Below are positions 44,284-52,854 of a stretch of DNA of 64,000 nucleotides, in pieces. The stretch's first letter is position 1. Each line of letters opens with the position of its first letter. Under the pieces are notes generated by a model, which did not search any database, had not been told where the DNA came from, and saw only the letters and a list, made by a program, of their open reading frames with translations. Position numbers and translations under genes: made by a program. Source of the stretch: JAVVHH01 sp965199585 (lineage in GTDB: Bacteria > Pseudomonadota > Alphaproteobacteria > Acetobacterales > Acetobacteraceae); contig CBDASI010000002.1 of the NCBI GenBank assembly GCA_965199585.1, positions 496,001 through 560,000 on the forward strand, written 5' to 3'.

Positions 44284-45258
44284 GTGGCCACCTGGCTGCT
44301 CCGCCGTTCGATCCAGGCGGTGTTCGTGGTGCTGGCGATGACGGTGATCGTGTTCATCGGCGTTAACGTCATCGGCAACCCGGTCGACATCCTGATCTCG
44401 CCCGAAGCCGACGCGGCCGAACGCGCCCGCGCCATCGCGGCGCTCGGCCTCGATCAGCCGCTCTGGCACCAATATCTCAGCTTCCTCGGCGGCATCCTGC
44501 ATGGCGATCTCGGCCGCAGCTTCGTCTTCAACGAGCCCGCCATGCAGGTCATCCTGCAGCGCCTGCCGGCCACGATGGAGCTGGCGGTTGCGGCGGTATT
44601 GATCAGCGTCGTGCTCGGCGTTCCGGCCGGGCTTTATGCCGGATTGCGGCCGGACTCCCCGCTATCGCGCCTGCTGATGGCAGGGAGCATACTGGGCTTC
44701 TCCCTGCCGTCGTTCTGGGTGGGGCTGATGCTTATCATGCTGTTCTCGGTGCAGTTGGGGTGGCTGCCTTCTACAGGGCGCGGAACCACGGCCGCACTGT
44801 TCGGCGTGCAATGGTCGTTCCTGACCCGAGACGGGCTGGCGCACCTCATCCTGCCCGCGGTCAACCTGGCCCTGTTCAACGTCAGCCTGATCCTGCGGCT
44901 GACCCGGGCCGGCGTGCGCGAGGCGCTGCCGTCCGACTACGTCAAATTCGCTCGCGCCAAAGGTCTGGCGCCGATCCGGATCGTCGGCGTCCACGTAATG
45001 AAGAACATCCTCATCCCGATCGTCACCGTGGTCGGGCTGGAGCTGGGCACGACCATCGCGTTCTCCGTGGTCACCGAGACCATCTTCGCCTGGCCCGGCA
45101 TGGGCAAGCTGATCATCGACAGCATCAACCTGCTCGACCGCCCCGTCATCGTCGCCTATCTGATGCTGATCGTGCTGCTGTTCGTCGCGATCAACCTCGT
45201 CGTCGACCTGCTCTACACGGCGCTGGACCCGCGCGTTCGCCTGGAGGAACAGGGGTGA
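44284..45258 (+). CDS. peptide-type ABC transporter permease (DppB type)
   Basis: 324-residue permease. It begins with GTG immediately after the hydrolase TAA. Helix 1 is RSIQAVFVVLAMTVIVFIGV; the docking loop contains SDYVKFARAKGLAPIRIVGV and the downstream signature is VVTETIFAWPGMGKLIIDS. Six membrane segments are apparent. Overlaps the next permease by GTGA. Confidence 0.93.
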   Translation: MATWLLRRSIQAVFVVLAMTVIVFIGVNVIGNPVDILISPEADAAERARAIAALGLDQPLWHQYLSFLGGILHGDLGRSFVFNEPAMQVILQRLPATMELAVAAVLISVVLGVPAGLYAGLRPDSPLSRLLMAGSILGFSLPSFWVGLMLIMLFSVQLGWLPSTGRGTTAALFGVQWSFLTRDGLAHLILPAVNLALFNVSLILRLTRAGVREALPSDYVKFARAKGLAPIRIVGVHVMKNILIPIVTVVGLELGTTIAFSVVTETIFAWPGMGKLIIDSINLLDRPVIVAYLMLIVLLFVAINLVVDLLYTALDPRVRLEEQG

Positions 45259-46166
45259 GCGGCATGGTGGCGACGCCGGCGCCGCCGAAAGAGGAAACGC
45301 CGTTCAAGCGGCTGGCGATCGACTTCGCGCAATCGAAGCTCGCCGTCATCGGCCTTGTAGTGATGCTGCTGATCGCGGTCGTGGCCCTGGTCGCACCCTG
45401 GATCTCGCCGCAGAACCCGTACGATTTGGCGCAGTTGGACATCATGGACGGCCGCCTCGCGCCCGGTGCTGCGTCCGGGGACGGCGCCATCACCTACTGG
45501 CTCGGCACCGACGATCAAGGCCGCGACATGCTGTCCGGCATCATGTACGGCCTGCGCATCTCGCTGTTCGTCGGCGCCGGCTCCGCCCTGATTGCGGGGA
45601 TCGTCGGCTCCGCGCTCGGGCTTGTCGCCGCCTATGCGGGCGGGCGCGTCGAGAGCCTGATCATGCGGCTGGTCGACCTGCAGCTGAGCTTCCCCAGCAT
45701 CCTGATGGCGCTGATGATCCTGGCCTTCCTGGGCAAGGGGATCGGCAACGTCATGCTGGCGCTGGTGCTGGTCGAATGGGCCTACTACGCCCGCACTGCC
45801 CGCGGCTCAGCCCTGGCCGAACGCCGCCGCGAGTATATCGAGGCGGCGGAAGCGCTCGGGTTGTCCAAGGCCCGTGTAGTGTTCAAGCATCTGCTGCCGA
45901 ACTGCATGCCGCCGCTGATCGTGGTCGGCACGTTCCAGATCGCGCGCGCCATCGCGCTCGAGGCGACGCTGAGCTTTCTCGGCCTCGGCGTACCGGTGAC
46001 GGAGCCGAGCCTCGGGCTCCTGATCGCCAACGGCTATCAATACATGCTCTCCGGCAAGTATTGGATCAGCTTCTACCCGGGCATCGCGCTGCTGATCACC
46101 ATCGTGTCGATCAACCTCGTGGGCGACCAGTTGCGCGACGTGCTGAACCCGAAGCTGCGCCGATGA
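45255..46166 (+). CDS. peptide-type ABC transporter permease (DppC type)
   Basis: 303-residue partner permease. GTG 45255 has GGAGGAAC just upstream and overlaps the preceding stop; ATG 45264 is an alternative. Helix 1 is KLAVIGLVVMLLIAVVALV, then the periplasmic YWLGTDDQGRDMLSGIMYG motif of DppC, the docking loop YIEAAEALGLSKARVVFKHL and C-terminal EATLSFLGLGVPVTEPSLG. Overlaps the ATPase gene by ATGA. Confidence 0.93.
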   Translation: MSGMVATPAPPKEETPFKRLAIDFAQSKLAVIGLVVMLLIAVVALVAPWISPQNPYDLAQLDIMDGRLAPGAASGDGAITYWLGTDDQGRDMLSGIMYGLRISLFVGAGSALIAGIVGSALGLVAAYAGGRVESLIMRLVDLQLSFPSILMALMILAFLGKGIGNVMLALVLVEWAYYARTARGSALAERRREYIEAAEALGLSKARVVFKHLLPNCMPPLIVVGTFQIARAIALEATLSFLGLGVPVTEPSLGLLIANGYQYMLSGKYWISFYPGIALLITIVSINLVGDQLRDVLNPKLRR

Positions 46167-47128
46167 GCTGGGCTCTCGAAGTGCGCGGGCTATCGACGCA
46201 CTTCACCTCCCGCGCTGGCGTGGTCCGGGCGGTGGACGACGTGTCGTTCACCGTCGAGCGCGGCCGGGTCATGGGGCTGGTGGGCGAGAGCGGTTCCGGC
46301 AAGTCCGTCACCGGCTTCTCCCTGCTCGGCCTGGTCGATCCGCCCGGCCGCGTCGTGTCCGGCCAGATCCTGTTCGGCGGGCGCGACATCGCCGGGCTCG
46401 GCGAGCGAGAGATGCGCCGCCTGCGCGGCCGGCACATCGCGATGGTCTTCCAGGACCCGATGATGACGCTCAACCCGGTCCTGCGCATCGACACGCAGAT
46501 GATCGAGGCGGTGCAGGCGCACGAGACGGTCAGCCGCGCCGCCGCCCGCGAGCGCGCCCGGGACGCGTTGGGCCTGGTCGGCATTCCCAGCCCGGAGGAG
46601 CGCCTGCGCGCCTATCCGCACCAGTTCAGCGGCGGCATGCGGCAGCGCGTGGCCATCGCCATCGCGCTGCTGCACCAGCCGGAGGTCGTGGTGGCCGACG
46701 AGCCGACCACCGCGCTGGACGTGACGATCCAGGCGCAAATCCTGGCGGAGATGCAGGCGCTCTGCACCCGGTTCGGGACCGCCTTGGTGTGGATCACGCA
46801 CGATCTGACGGTCATCGCCGGGTTGGCGGACCATGTGGCGGTAATGTACGCGGGCCGCATCGTCGAGAAAGGCACCGTGGACCAGGTGTTGGACACGCCG
46901 ATGCACCCCTACACCAACGGTCTGATCGGCTCCGTCCCGAGCCGCACGCCCCGCGGGGAGCGGCTTCCGGGCATTCCGGGTCTCACGCCCAGCGCGCTCA
47001 ACCTGCCGGCCGGCTGCGCCTTCCGCACCCGCTGCGCCCGCGCCACGGCCCGGTGCGAGAGCGATCCGCCCGAGTTCGACGCCAGCGGCGGCCATGCCCA
47101 TCGATGCTTCCACCCGGTGCCGCCATGA
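46163..47128 (+). CDS. peptide-type ABC transporter ATP-binding protein (DppD type)
   Basis: 321-residue ATPase. Walker A GESGSGKS at residues 41-48, Q-loop VFQDPMMTLNP, signature FSGGMRQRVAIAIAL, Walker B VVVADEPTTALD, H-loop VWITHD. The C-terminal domain carries GCAFRTRCARATARC, the DppD cysteine cluster. Start by ATGA overlap with the permease; it overlaps the next ATPase likewise. Confidence 0.93.
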   Translation: MSWALEVRGLSTHFTSRAGVVRAVDDVSFTVERGRVMGLVGESGSGKSVTGFSLLGLVDPPGRVVSGQILFGGRDIAGLGEREMRRLRGRHIAMVFQDPMMTLNPVLRIDTQMIEAVQAHETVSRAAARERARDALGLVGIPSPEERLRAYPHQFSGGMRQRVAIAIALLHQPEVVVADEPTTALDVTIQAQILAEMQALCTRFGTALVWITHDLTVIAGLADHVAVMYAGRIVEKGTVDQVLDTPMHPYTNGLIGSVPSRTPRGERLPGIPGLTPSALNLPAGCAFRTRCARATARCESDPPEFDASGGHAHRCFHPVPP

Positions 47129-48135
47129 GCGAGCCGCCGATCATCGAGCTGCGCGGCGTCAGCAAACGGTTCGAGAAGAAGCTCGACGGAACAGCTCGCC
47201 TCGTGCGCCGCCTGCGGGGCAACGCGACGCCGAACCCGGTCGTGCGCGCCGTCGACGAGGTGAGCCTCAGCGTGCGCCAGGGCGAGGTTCTGGGCCTAGT
47301 GGGCGAAAGCGGGTGCGGCAAGTCCACGCTGGGCCGCATGGTCGCCGGCATCATGCCGCCCAGCGACGGCCAGGTGCTGTTACGCGGCCGCGATCGCGCG
47401 AGCCTGACCGGCGCCGACGCTCGTTTGGCCCGGCTGCGGGTGCAGATGATCTTCCAGGATCCCTACGCCTGTCTCAACCCACGGCTGCGCGTCGGCGAGA
47501 TCGTCGGCGAGGCGCCGCGTGTCCATGGCCTGATCCCGAAAGGCGGCGCCCGCGACGACTACCTCGACGCCCAGCTCCGGCGCGCCGGCATCGACCCGGC
47601 CTACAAGCGTCGCTTCCCGCACCAGTTCAGCGGCGGCCAGCGCCAGCGCATCGGCATCGCCCGCGCGCTGGCCGTGCAGCCGGACTTCCTGGTCTGCGAC
47701 GAGGCCGTCGCCGCGCTCGACGTCTCGATCCAGGCGCAGATCCTCAACCTGTTCATGGACCTGCGCCGGGAGCTGAACCTCACCTACCTGTTCATCAGTC
47801 ACGATCTCGGCGTGGTGGAGCATCTCAGCGACCGCGTGGCGATCATGTATCTTGGCCGCGTGGTGGAGCAGGCGGACACGGAGGCGGTGTTCGCGCGCCC
47901 GAACCACCCCTACACGCAGACGCTGCTGGCCGAAGTGCCCCGGCTGGACGCGCGGGCACGGCGGTTCACCGCGATCAAGGGCGAGATCCCGAGCCCGCTG
48001 AACCCGCCCGCCGGCTGCCATTTCCACCCGCGCTGTCCACATGCCTTTGCGCGATGCAGCGTGGAGGTGCCGCGACTGAAGGAGGTCGCGCCCGGCCACC
48101 GGAGCGCGTGCCACCTGAACGACGGAGCCGGCTAG
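47125..48135 (+). CDS. peptide-type ABC transporter ATP-binding protein (DppF type)
   Basis: 336-residue second ATPase with a longer N-terminal segment (an insert around residues 18-38 before RAVDEVSL). Walker A GESGCGKS is at residues 60-67, signature FSGGQRQRIGIARAL, H-loop LFISHD, C-terminal GCHFHPRCPHAFARC. Walker B reads FLVCDEAVAALD: the proline after the catalytic DE, present in the other copies here (DEPVSALD), is alanine. The catalytic Glu itself is retained, so it should be active. Its TAG overlaps the GTG of the lipoprotein gene. Confidence 0.92.
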   Translation: MSEPPIIELRGVSKRFEKKLDGTARLVRRLRGNATPNPVVRAVDEVSLSVRQGEVLGLVGESGCGKSTLGRMVAGIMPPSDGQVLLRGRDRASLTGADARLARLRVQMIFQDPYACLNPRLRVGEIVGEAPRVHGLIPKGGARDDYLDAQLRRAGIDPAYKRRFPHQFSGGQRQRIGIARALAVQPDFLVCDEAVAALDVSIQAQILNLFMDLRRELNLTYLFISHDLGVVEHLSDRVAIMYLGRVVEQADTEAVFARPNHPYTQTLLAEVPRLDARARRFTAIKGEIPSPLNPPAGCHFHPRCPHAFARCSVEVPRLKEVAPGHRSACHLNDGAG

Positions 48136-48650
48136 TGCGCGGACGCGCGGGGCGGTTGGTTGCTGCGGCACTGAGCCTGACACTGGCGGCCTGCGGGTCG
48201 GGAGTAGAAGGAATTCCAGTGCCCCCGCCGATCGACATGGCGCATCTGCAACGACCGACGACACCGAATTCGACGCTCGCCGCCCCGGACGGGTTCACAC
48301 CAGCGCCGGATATCGTGACGCCGACCTACCAACGGTCGGCGGATGACCTCTATGCCGCGGTCGTCACGGCGGCCGAGGGGCAGGCGCGGACGTTTCTGCT
48401 CACTCGCTACGATGATCTCAGACAGGCGCACTTCGTAGAGAGGATCCCGGTATTCGGATTTCCGGATCTGATCACCGTGCAGGTGTTGGAGGATGGCGTG
48501 AACCGGTCAAGGCTGGTGATCTGGTCTCGCAGTGTCTACGGCTACTCGGATTTCGGGGTGAACCGTCGGCGAGTAGCTCGGTGGCTGGCGGCGATCCGCG
48601 ACGGTGCTTCATCACGCTTGCGGGCGGACCCGGTACTCAGGCAACACTAG
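48135..48650 (+). CDS. DUF1499 lipoprotein
   Basis: 171-residue protein of unknown function. N-terminal GRLVAAALSLTLAACGSG is a lipoprotein signal with lipobox LAAC, so it is probably anchored to a membrane. The C-terminal half contains RSRLVIWSRSVYGYSDFGVN, the typical DUF1499 segment. GTG 48135 overlaps the ATPase stop (TAGTG) and gives the signal peptide at once. Although coupled to the transporter operon, DUF1499 proteins occur in many contexts, so a transport role is not implied. Confidence 0.82.
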   Translation: MRGRAGRLVAAALSLTLAACGSGVEGIPVPPPIDMAHLQRPTTPNSTLAAPDGFTPAPDIVTPTYQRSADDLYAAVVTAAEGQARTFLLTRYDDLRQAHFVERIPVFGFPDLITVQVLEDGVNRSRLVIWSRSVYGYSDFGVNRRRVARWLAAIRDGASSRLRADPVLRQH

Positions 48651-48663
48651 CGTCGGTTTCATC

Positions 48664-48689
48664 GCGCCTCGGGCGGGCCCTTCAGGCGC
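48664..48689 (+). terminator. nested hairpin after the transporter operon
   Basis: GCGCCT (48664-48669) pairs with AGGCGC (48684-48689), with an inner GGGC/GCCC stem. It lies 14 bases after the lipoprotein stop and 52 bases before the molybdoenzyme gene. No U-tract, but it is the strongest stem in this gap. Confidence 0.45.
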
Positions 48690-48740
48690 TCATGGCCGCA
48701 GCTTTCCAGTCATTCGCCGCCATCCGAAAGGCTAGTCGTC

Positions 48741-49199
48741 ATGCTCAGCTTGAACATCAATGGCCAGACCCATCAGATCGACGCCGACCCGGAGACCCCG
48801 CTGCTCTGGGTGATCCGCGAATGGGTCGGGCTGACCGGCACCAAATACGGCTGCGGCATCGCCCAGTGCGGCGCCTGCTCCGTGCATGTCGATGGCCAGG
48901 TGATGCGCTCCTGCTCGGTGCAGGCCGGGTCGGTGGGGGATGCCAAGATCGTCACCATCGAGGGGCTATCGCCTGACGGTTTGAGCCATCCGGTGCAGAA
49001 GGCATGGCTCGCTCTCGAGGTGGCGCAGTGCGGCTACTGCCAGTCCGGCCAGATCATGGCCGCCGCCGCCCTGCTGGCCACCACCGCCAAACCGACCGAC
49101 GGCGACATCGACGATGCCATGAGCAACATCTGCCGCTGCGGCACCTATAACCGTATCCGCACCGCGATCCACACCGTCGCCGCCAACGGTGCGGCATGA
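48741..49199 (+). CDS. [2Fe-2S] subunit of an isoquinoline-1-oxidoreductase-type molybdoenzyme
   Basis: 152-residue small subunit of a xanthine-oxidase-family hydroxylase. The plant-type cluster is bound by Cys38, 43, 46 and 58 (GCGIAQCGACSVHVDG ... RSC), the second cluster by CGYCQSG and CRCGTYNRI. Together they carry electrons from the molybdenum centre in the next gene. GAAAGG about 9 bases upstream supports ATG 48741. The protein has no export signal of its own, as is usual when the large subunit provides the Tat signal. ATGA overlap with the large-subunit gene. Confidence 0.92.
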   Translation: MLSLNINGQTHQIDADPETPLLWVIREWVGLTGTKYGCGIAQCGACSVHVDGQVMRSCSVQAGSVGDAKIVTIEGLSPDGLSHPVQKAWLALEVAQCGYCQSGQIMAAAALLATTAKPTDGDIDDAMSNICRCGTYNRIRTAIHTVAANGAA

Positions 49200-51355
49200 C
49201 CATGAACCTCGATCGCCGCACCTTCGTCGCGTCCGCCGCCGCCGGCATCTTCGCCCTCGGACTCCGACCCGGCGGCACCGCCGCCGCCCACGCCCAAACC
49301 GCGACCACGCCGGGCGAAGTCGGGGTCTGGGCCGTCGTGCATCCCGACGACAGCGTGGTGATCCGCATCGCCCGCTCCGAGATGGGGCAGGGCACGATGA
49401 CCGGGCTGGTTCAGCTCGTGGCCGACGAGATGGACGTGGACTGGAAGCACGTCCGCGCCGAATACGTCTCGCCGGAGGAGAACCTCGCCCGCAAGCGCGC
49501 TTGGGGCGACATGTCGACCGGTGGCAGCCGGGGTATCCGCGGCTCCGTCGACTACGTCCGCAAGGGCGGTGCCGCCGCCCGCGCCATGATCATCCAGGCC
49601 GCCGCCCAGCAATGGTCCGTCCCGGTCGGCGAGTGCACCGCCGCCGCCAGCGTCGTCACCCACGGGCCCACCGGCCGCACCCTGCGCTACGGCGAGGTGG
49701 CCGCAGCCGCCTCCCGCCTGCCGGTGCCCGACGCCGTGACGGTGAAGGAGCCGGCGCAGTGGACCATCATCGGCAAGCCGGTGAAGCGCCTCGACACCGT
49801 CGGTAAGCTTAATGGCCGCCAGGTCTTCGCCATCGACCTGCAACTGCCTGACATGCTGAACGCCACCATCGCCCAGAGCCCGGTCTATGGCGGCAAGCTG
49901 AAGAGCTTCGACGCCGACGCCATCAAGGCGATGCCCGGCGTGCGGCACGTGCTCGCCGTCGGCGACAACGCCGTCGCCGTCGTGGCCGACAAGTTCATCC
50001 AGGCGAAGCTGGCGCTCGACAAGCTGCCGATCGTCTGGGACGAGGGCGACAGTGGCAGCGTCACCAGCGCCAGCATCGCCGCGCAACTCGCCGAAGGTCT
50101 TGACGCCAAACAGGCCGGCATAGGGCTGAAGCAGGGCGACGTCACGACCGCGTTCGCCGCCGCCGACAAGAAGCTCGAAGCCACTTACGGCACCCCGTTC
50201 CTCAACCACGCCACGCTGGAACCGATGAACGCCACGGCGCGCGTGGATGGCGACCGGGTCGAGGTGTGGGTGCCGACGCAGAACGGCGACGCCTCGCTCG
50301 CCGCTGCCGCCGAAGCCGGCGGGGTGCCGCTGGCGAACGTGAAGGTGAACAAGATCAGCCTGGGCGGCGGCTTCGGCCGCAGGGGTCAGCAGGATTACAC
50401 GCGTCAGGCGGTGCTGCTCGCCAAGCAAGTGCCGGGTCACGCGGTCAAGCTGATCTGGACCCGCGAAGAGGACATGCAGCACGGCTATTACCGGCCAATC
50501 ACCCAATGCAAGCTCACCGGCAGCCTCGACGCCCAGGGCAACGTGACCGGCATCCACATGCGCCTGTCCGGCCAGTCGATCCTCGCCTACCTGTCGCCAT
50601 CCTCGCTGAAGGACGACACCGATCCGATCATGTTCCAGGGCATGAACGCGGCCGAATACGGCTACATGGCGGTGCCGAACCTGCTGGTGGACATGGCGAT
50701 GCGCAACACGCACGTGCCGGTCGGCTTCTGGCGCGGCGTCAACGTCAACCAGAACGCGATCTACATGGAATGCTTCGTCGACGAGATGGCGACCGCGGCC
50801 GGCAAAGACCCGCTCGAGTTCCGCCGCGCCATGATGGGCAAGAACCCGAAGCATCTCGCCATCCTGAACGCGGTCGCCGCCAAGGCCGGCTGGGGTACCC
50901 CGCTGCCCGAGGGCGTCTATCGCGGCATCTGCCAGAATTGCGGCTTCGGCAGCTATGTCGCGGCGGTCGCCGAGGTGTCGGTCTCGGTCAAGGGCGAGCT
51001 GAAGATCCTGCGCATCGTCGCCGGCACCGACCCGGGCTACGTCGTCAATCCGGACCAGGTCGACGCCCAGGTGGACGGTTCCTTTGCCTACGGCCTGTCG
51101 GCGCTGCTCTACAGTGAGATCACCATCGACAAGGGCCGCGCCGTCGAAGGCAATTTCGACAGCTACCAGGTGGCCCGGATGGCCGACATGCCGAAGGTGG
51201 AGACCATTGTGCAGGCCTCGGGCGGATTCTGGGGCGGCGTCGGCGAACCAACCATCGCGGTGGCGGCACCGGCGGTGCTGAACGCCATCTTCGCCGCGAC
51301 CGGCAAGCGCGTTCGGCAACTGCCGCTCAAGGACCAGGACCTGCGTAAGGCTTGA
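49196..51355 (+). CDS. molybdopterin-binding large subunit (isoquinoline-1-oxidoreductase type)
   Basis: 719-residue catalytic subunit binding molybdopterin cytosine dinucleotide; hydroxylates N-heterocycles or oxidises aldehydes. The Tat signal is LDRRTFVASAAAGIF, so the complex is expected in the periplasm. Motifs: GQGTMTGLVQLVADEMDVDW, GGGFGRRGQQDY (cofactor-binding loop), GFWRGVNVNQNAIYMECFVD, and a C-terminal GGVGEPTIAV with the active-site Glu. There is no FAD subunit, typical of the IorAB group that gives electrons to a cytochrome. The stop overlaps the following cytochrome gene by TGATG. Confidence 0.92.
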   Translation: MTMNLDRRTFVASAAAGIFALGLRPGGTAAAHAQTATTPGEVGVWAVVHPDDSVVIRIARSEMGQGTMTGLVQLVADEMDVDWKHVRAEYVSPEENLARKRAWGDMSTGGSRGIRGSVDYVRKGGAAARAMIIQAAAQQWSVPVGECTAAASVVTHGPTGRTLRYGEVAAAASRLPVPDAVTVKEPAQWTIIGKPVKRLDTVGKLNGRQVFAIDLQLPDMLNATIAQSPVYGGKLKSFDADAIKAMPGVRHVLAVGDNAVAVVADKFIQAKLALDKLPIVWDEGDSGSVTSASIAAQLAEGLDAKQAGIGLKQGDVTTAFAAADKKLEATYGTPFLNHATLEPMNATARVDGDRVEVWVPTQNGDASLAAAAEAGGVPLANVKVNKISLGGGFGRRGQQDYTRQAVLLAKQVPGHAVKLIWTREEDMQHGYYRPITQCKLTGSLDAQGNVTGIHMRLSGQSILAYLSPSSLKDDTDPIMFQGMNAAEYGYMAVPNLLVDMAMRNTHVPVGFWRGVNVNQNAIYMECFVDEMATAAGKDPLEFRRAMMGKNPKHLAILNAVAAKAGWGTPLPEGVYRGICQNCGFGSYVAAVAEVSVSVKGELKILRIVAGTDPGYVVNPDQVDAQVDGSFAYGLSALLYSEITIDKGRAVEGNFDSYQVARMADMPKVETIVQASGGFWGGVGEPTIAVAAPAVLNAIFAATGKRVRQLPLKDQDLRKA

Positions 51356-51606
51356 TGCGCCGTCTCGTGCTCGCGGCGATTCTCCTCGGTGCGGCCGCGC
51401 CGCCGCCCGGTGCGGCCTCGTGCTCCGGCTGCCACGGCGCCGGATCGCTGCCGATCAACGGCCAGGACGCAGCGTCCCTGTCGACCACGATGCTGGCCTA
51501 CCGCGACGGCGAGCGCCCCTCGACTCTGATGGGCCGTCTCATGAAGCCGCTGACCACCCCCGAGATCACCGCCATCGCCGCCTGGGTCTCGGAGCAGCGT
51601 CCATGA
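51355..51606 (+). CDS. fccA: monohaem c-type cytochrome (FccA-like)
   Basis: 83-residue exported cytochrome c. A short signal peptide (RLVLAAILLGAAAPPPGAA) precedes the haem site CSGCH at residues 23-27; MGRLMKPLTTPEITAIAAWV supplies the usual distal Met and C-terminal helix. It resembles the short cytochrome subunit of flavocytochrome c sulfide dehydrogenase. It is coupled on one side to the molybdoenzyme (TGATG) and on the other to the FccB-like gene (ATGA), so it may serve either. The symbol follows from the FccB neighbour. Confidence 0.8.
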   Translation: MRRLVLAAILLGAAAPPPGAASCSGCHGAGSLPINGQDAASLSTTMLAYRDGERPSTLMGRLMKPLTTPEITAIAAWVSEQRP

Positions 51607-52844
51607 TCCGCCGCCGGCACGTCCTGGGCGCCACCCTGGCCCTCCCCTTCGTCGCACGCGCTCAATCCACGCCAAAGATCGTCATTATCGGCGCAGGCTT
51701 CGGCGGCGCTACCGCCGCTCGCTTCCTTCGCCGCAATGACCCGGCGATCCAAGTCACCCTGATCGACGCCAACCCCGACTACGTCGCTTGCCCCTACAGC
51801 AACGAAGTCATCGCCGGGCTCCGCGATCTGTCCGCCCAACGTTTCCGCTTCCAGCCCACTGACGGCATCACCCTCGTCCAGGCCACCGCCACCGGCGTCG
51901 ATCCCACCGCGCGCCGGGTCATGCTGGCCGATGGGACGGTCCTCCCTTACGACCGCCTCATCCTCTCCCCGGGCGTCGACATCGCCTACGACAAGCTTTC
52001 CGGCTACAGCGAAGCCGCCGCCGAGCTGATGCCGCACGCCTGGAAGGCCGGCGCTCAGACCGATCTCCTTCGCCGCCAACTCGAAGCCATGCCCGACGGC
52101 GGCACCGTCATCATCTCGTCGCCCGCCAACCCGTATCGCTGCCCGCCCGGGCCGTACGAGCGCGCTAGCCTGATCGCCTACTACCTGAAAACCAGGAAGC
52201 CCCGCTCCAAACTGATCATCCTGGACGCCAAGGACGCCTTCTCGAAACAGCCTCTGTTCGAGGCTGGCTGGGCGCACCTCTACCCCGGCCTGGTCGAACG
52301 AATCGCCCAATCCGATGGCGGTACCGTCACCAGCGTCGACCCGGCTACCCGCACCTTCGTCACCGATTTCGGCGACCACAAGGCCGATGTCGCCAACGTC
52401 ATCCCGCCCCAGCGCGCCGGCAAGATCGCCGCCATCGCCGGCGCCGCCGACCGCACCGGCTGGTGCCCAATCGATCCGGTCACCTTCGAATCCCGTCTCG
52501 TGCCCGGCATCCACGTCATCGGCGACGCCGCCATTGCCGGCGCCATGCCGAAATCCGCCTTCGCTGCCAATGCACAGGCCAAAACCTGCGCGCTCGCCGT
52601 CCTCGCCCTGCTCGCCGACACCAAGCCGGCCGAGCCGTTGCTGATGAACACCTGCTACAGCATGCTCGCCCCCGAGACGGCCATCTCCGTCGCCGGCGTC
52701 TACCGCCCTAAAGATGGCGTCCTCACCGACATGCTGGGCGCCGCCGGCCTCAGCCCGCTCGACGCTCCCCCCGAATTCCGCGCCCAGGAGGCCGCCTACG
52801 CCGATGCCTGGTTCAAGACCATCACCGCCGAGACGTTCGGCTAG
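51603..52844 (+). CDS. fccB: flavocytochrome c sulfide dehydrogenase flavoprotein subunit
   Basis: 413-residue periplasmic FAD protein that oxidises sulfide and passes electrons to the cytochrome subunit. Tat signal IRRRHVLGATLALP; FAD site IVIIGAGFGGATAARFLRR; redox-disulfide cysteines are conserved in YRCPPGPYER and NTCYSMLAPE; GIHVIGDAAIAGAMPKSAFA binds the FAD pyrophosphate. Length is normal for FccB. Start by the ATGA overlap with the cytochrome gene. Placed directly upstream of soxX, consistent with sulfur oxidation. Confidence 0.9.
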   Translation: MIRRRHVLGATLALPFVARAQSTPKIVIIGAGFGGATAARFLRRNDPAIQVTLIDANPDYVACPYSNEVIAGLRDLSAQRFRFQPTDGITLVQATATGVDPTARRVMLADGTVLPYDRLILSPGVDIAYDKLSGYSEAAAELMPHAWKAGAQTDLLRRQLEAMPDGGTVIISSPANPYRCPPGPYERASLIAYYLKTRKPRSKLIILDAKDAFSKQPLFEAGWAHLYPGLVERIAQSDGGTVTSVDPATRTFVTDFGDHKADVANVIPPQRAGKIAAIAGAADRTGWCPIDPVTFESRLVPGIHVIGDAAIAGAMPKSAFAANAQAKTCALAVLALLADTKPAEPLLMNTCYSMLAPETAISVAGVYRPKDGVLTDMLGAAGLSPLDAPPEFRAQEAAYADAWFKTITAETFG

Positions 52845-52854
52845 CCTCCTGGCG

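Noticed and set aside
49145..51319. 724-codon open frame antisense to the molybdoenzyme large subunit
   Set aside because: The plus-strand gene has all family motifs and a Tat signal. The antisense product is a low-complexity His/Val/Asp/Gly-rich translation with no domain, an artefact of high GC codon bias.
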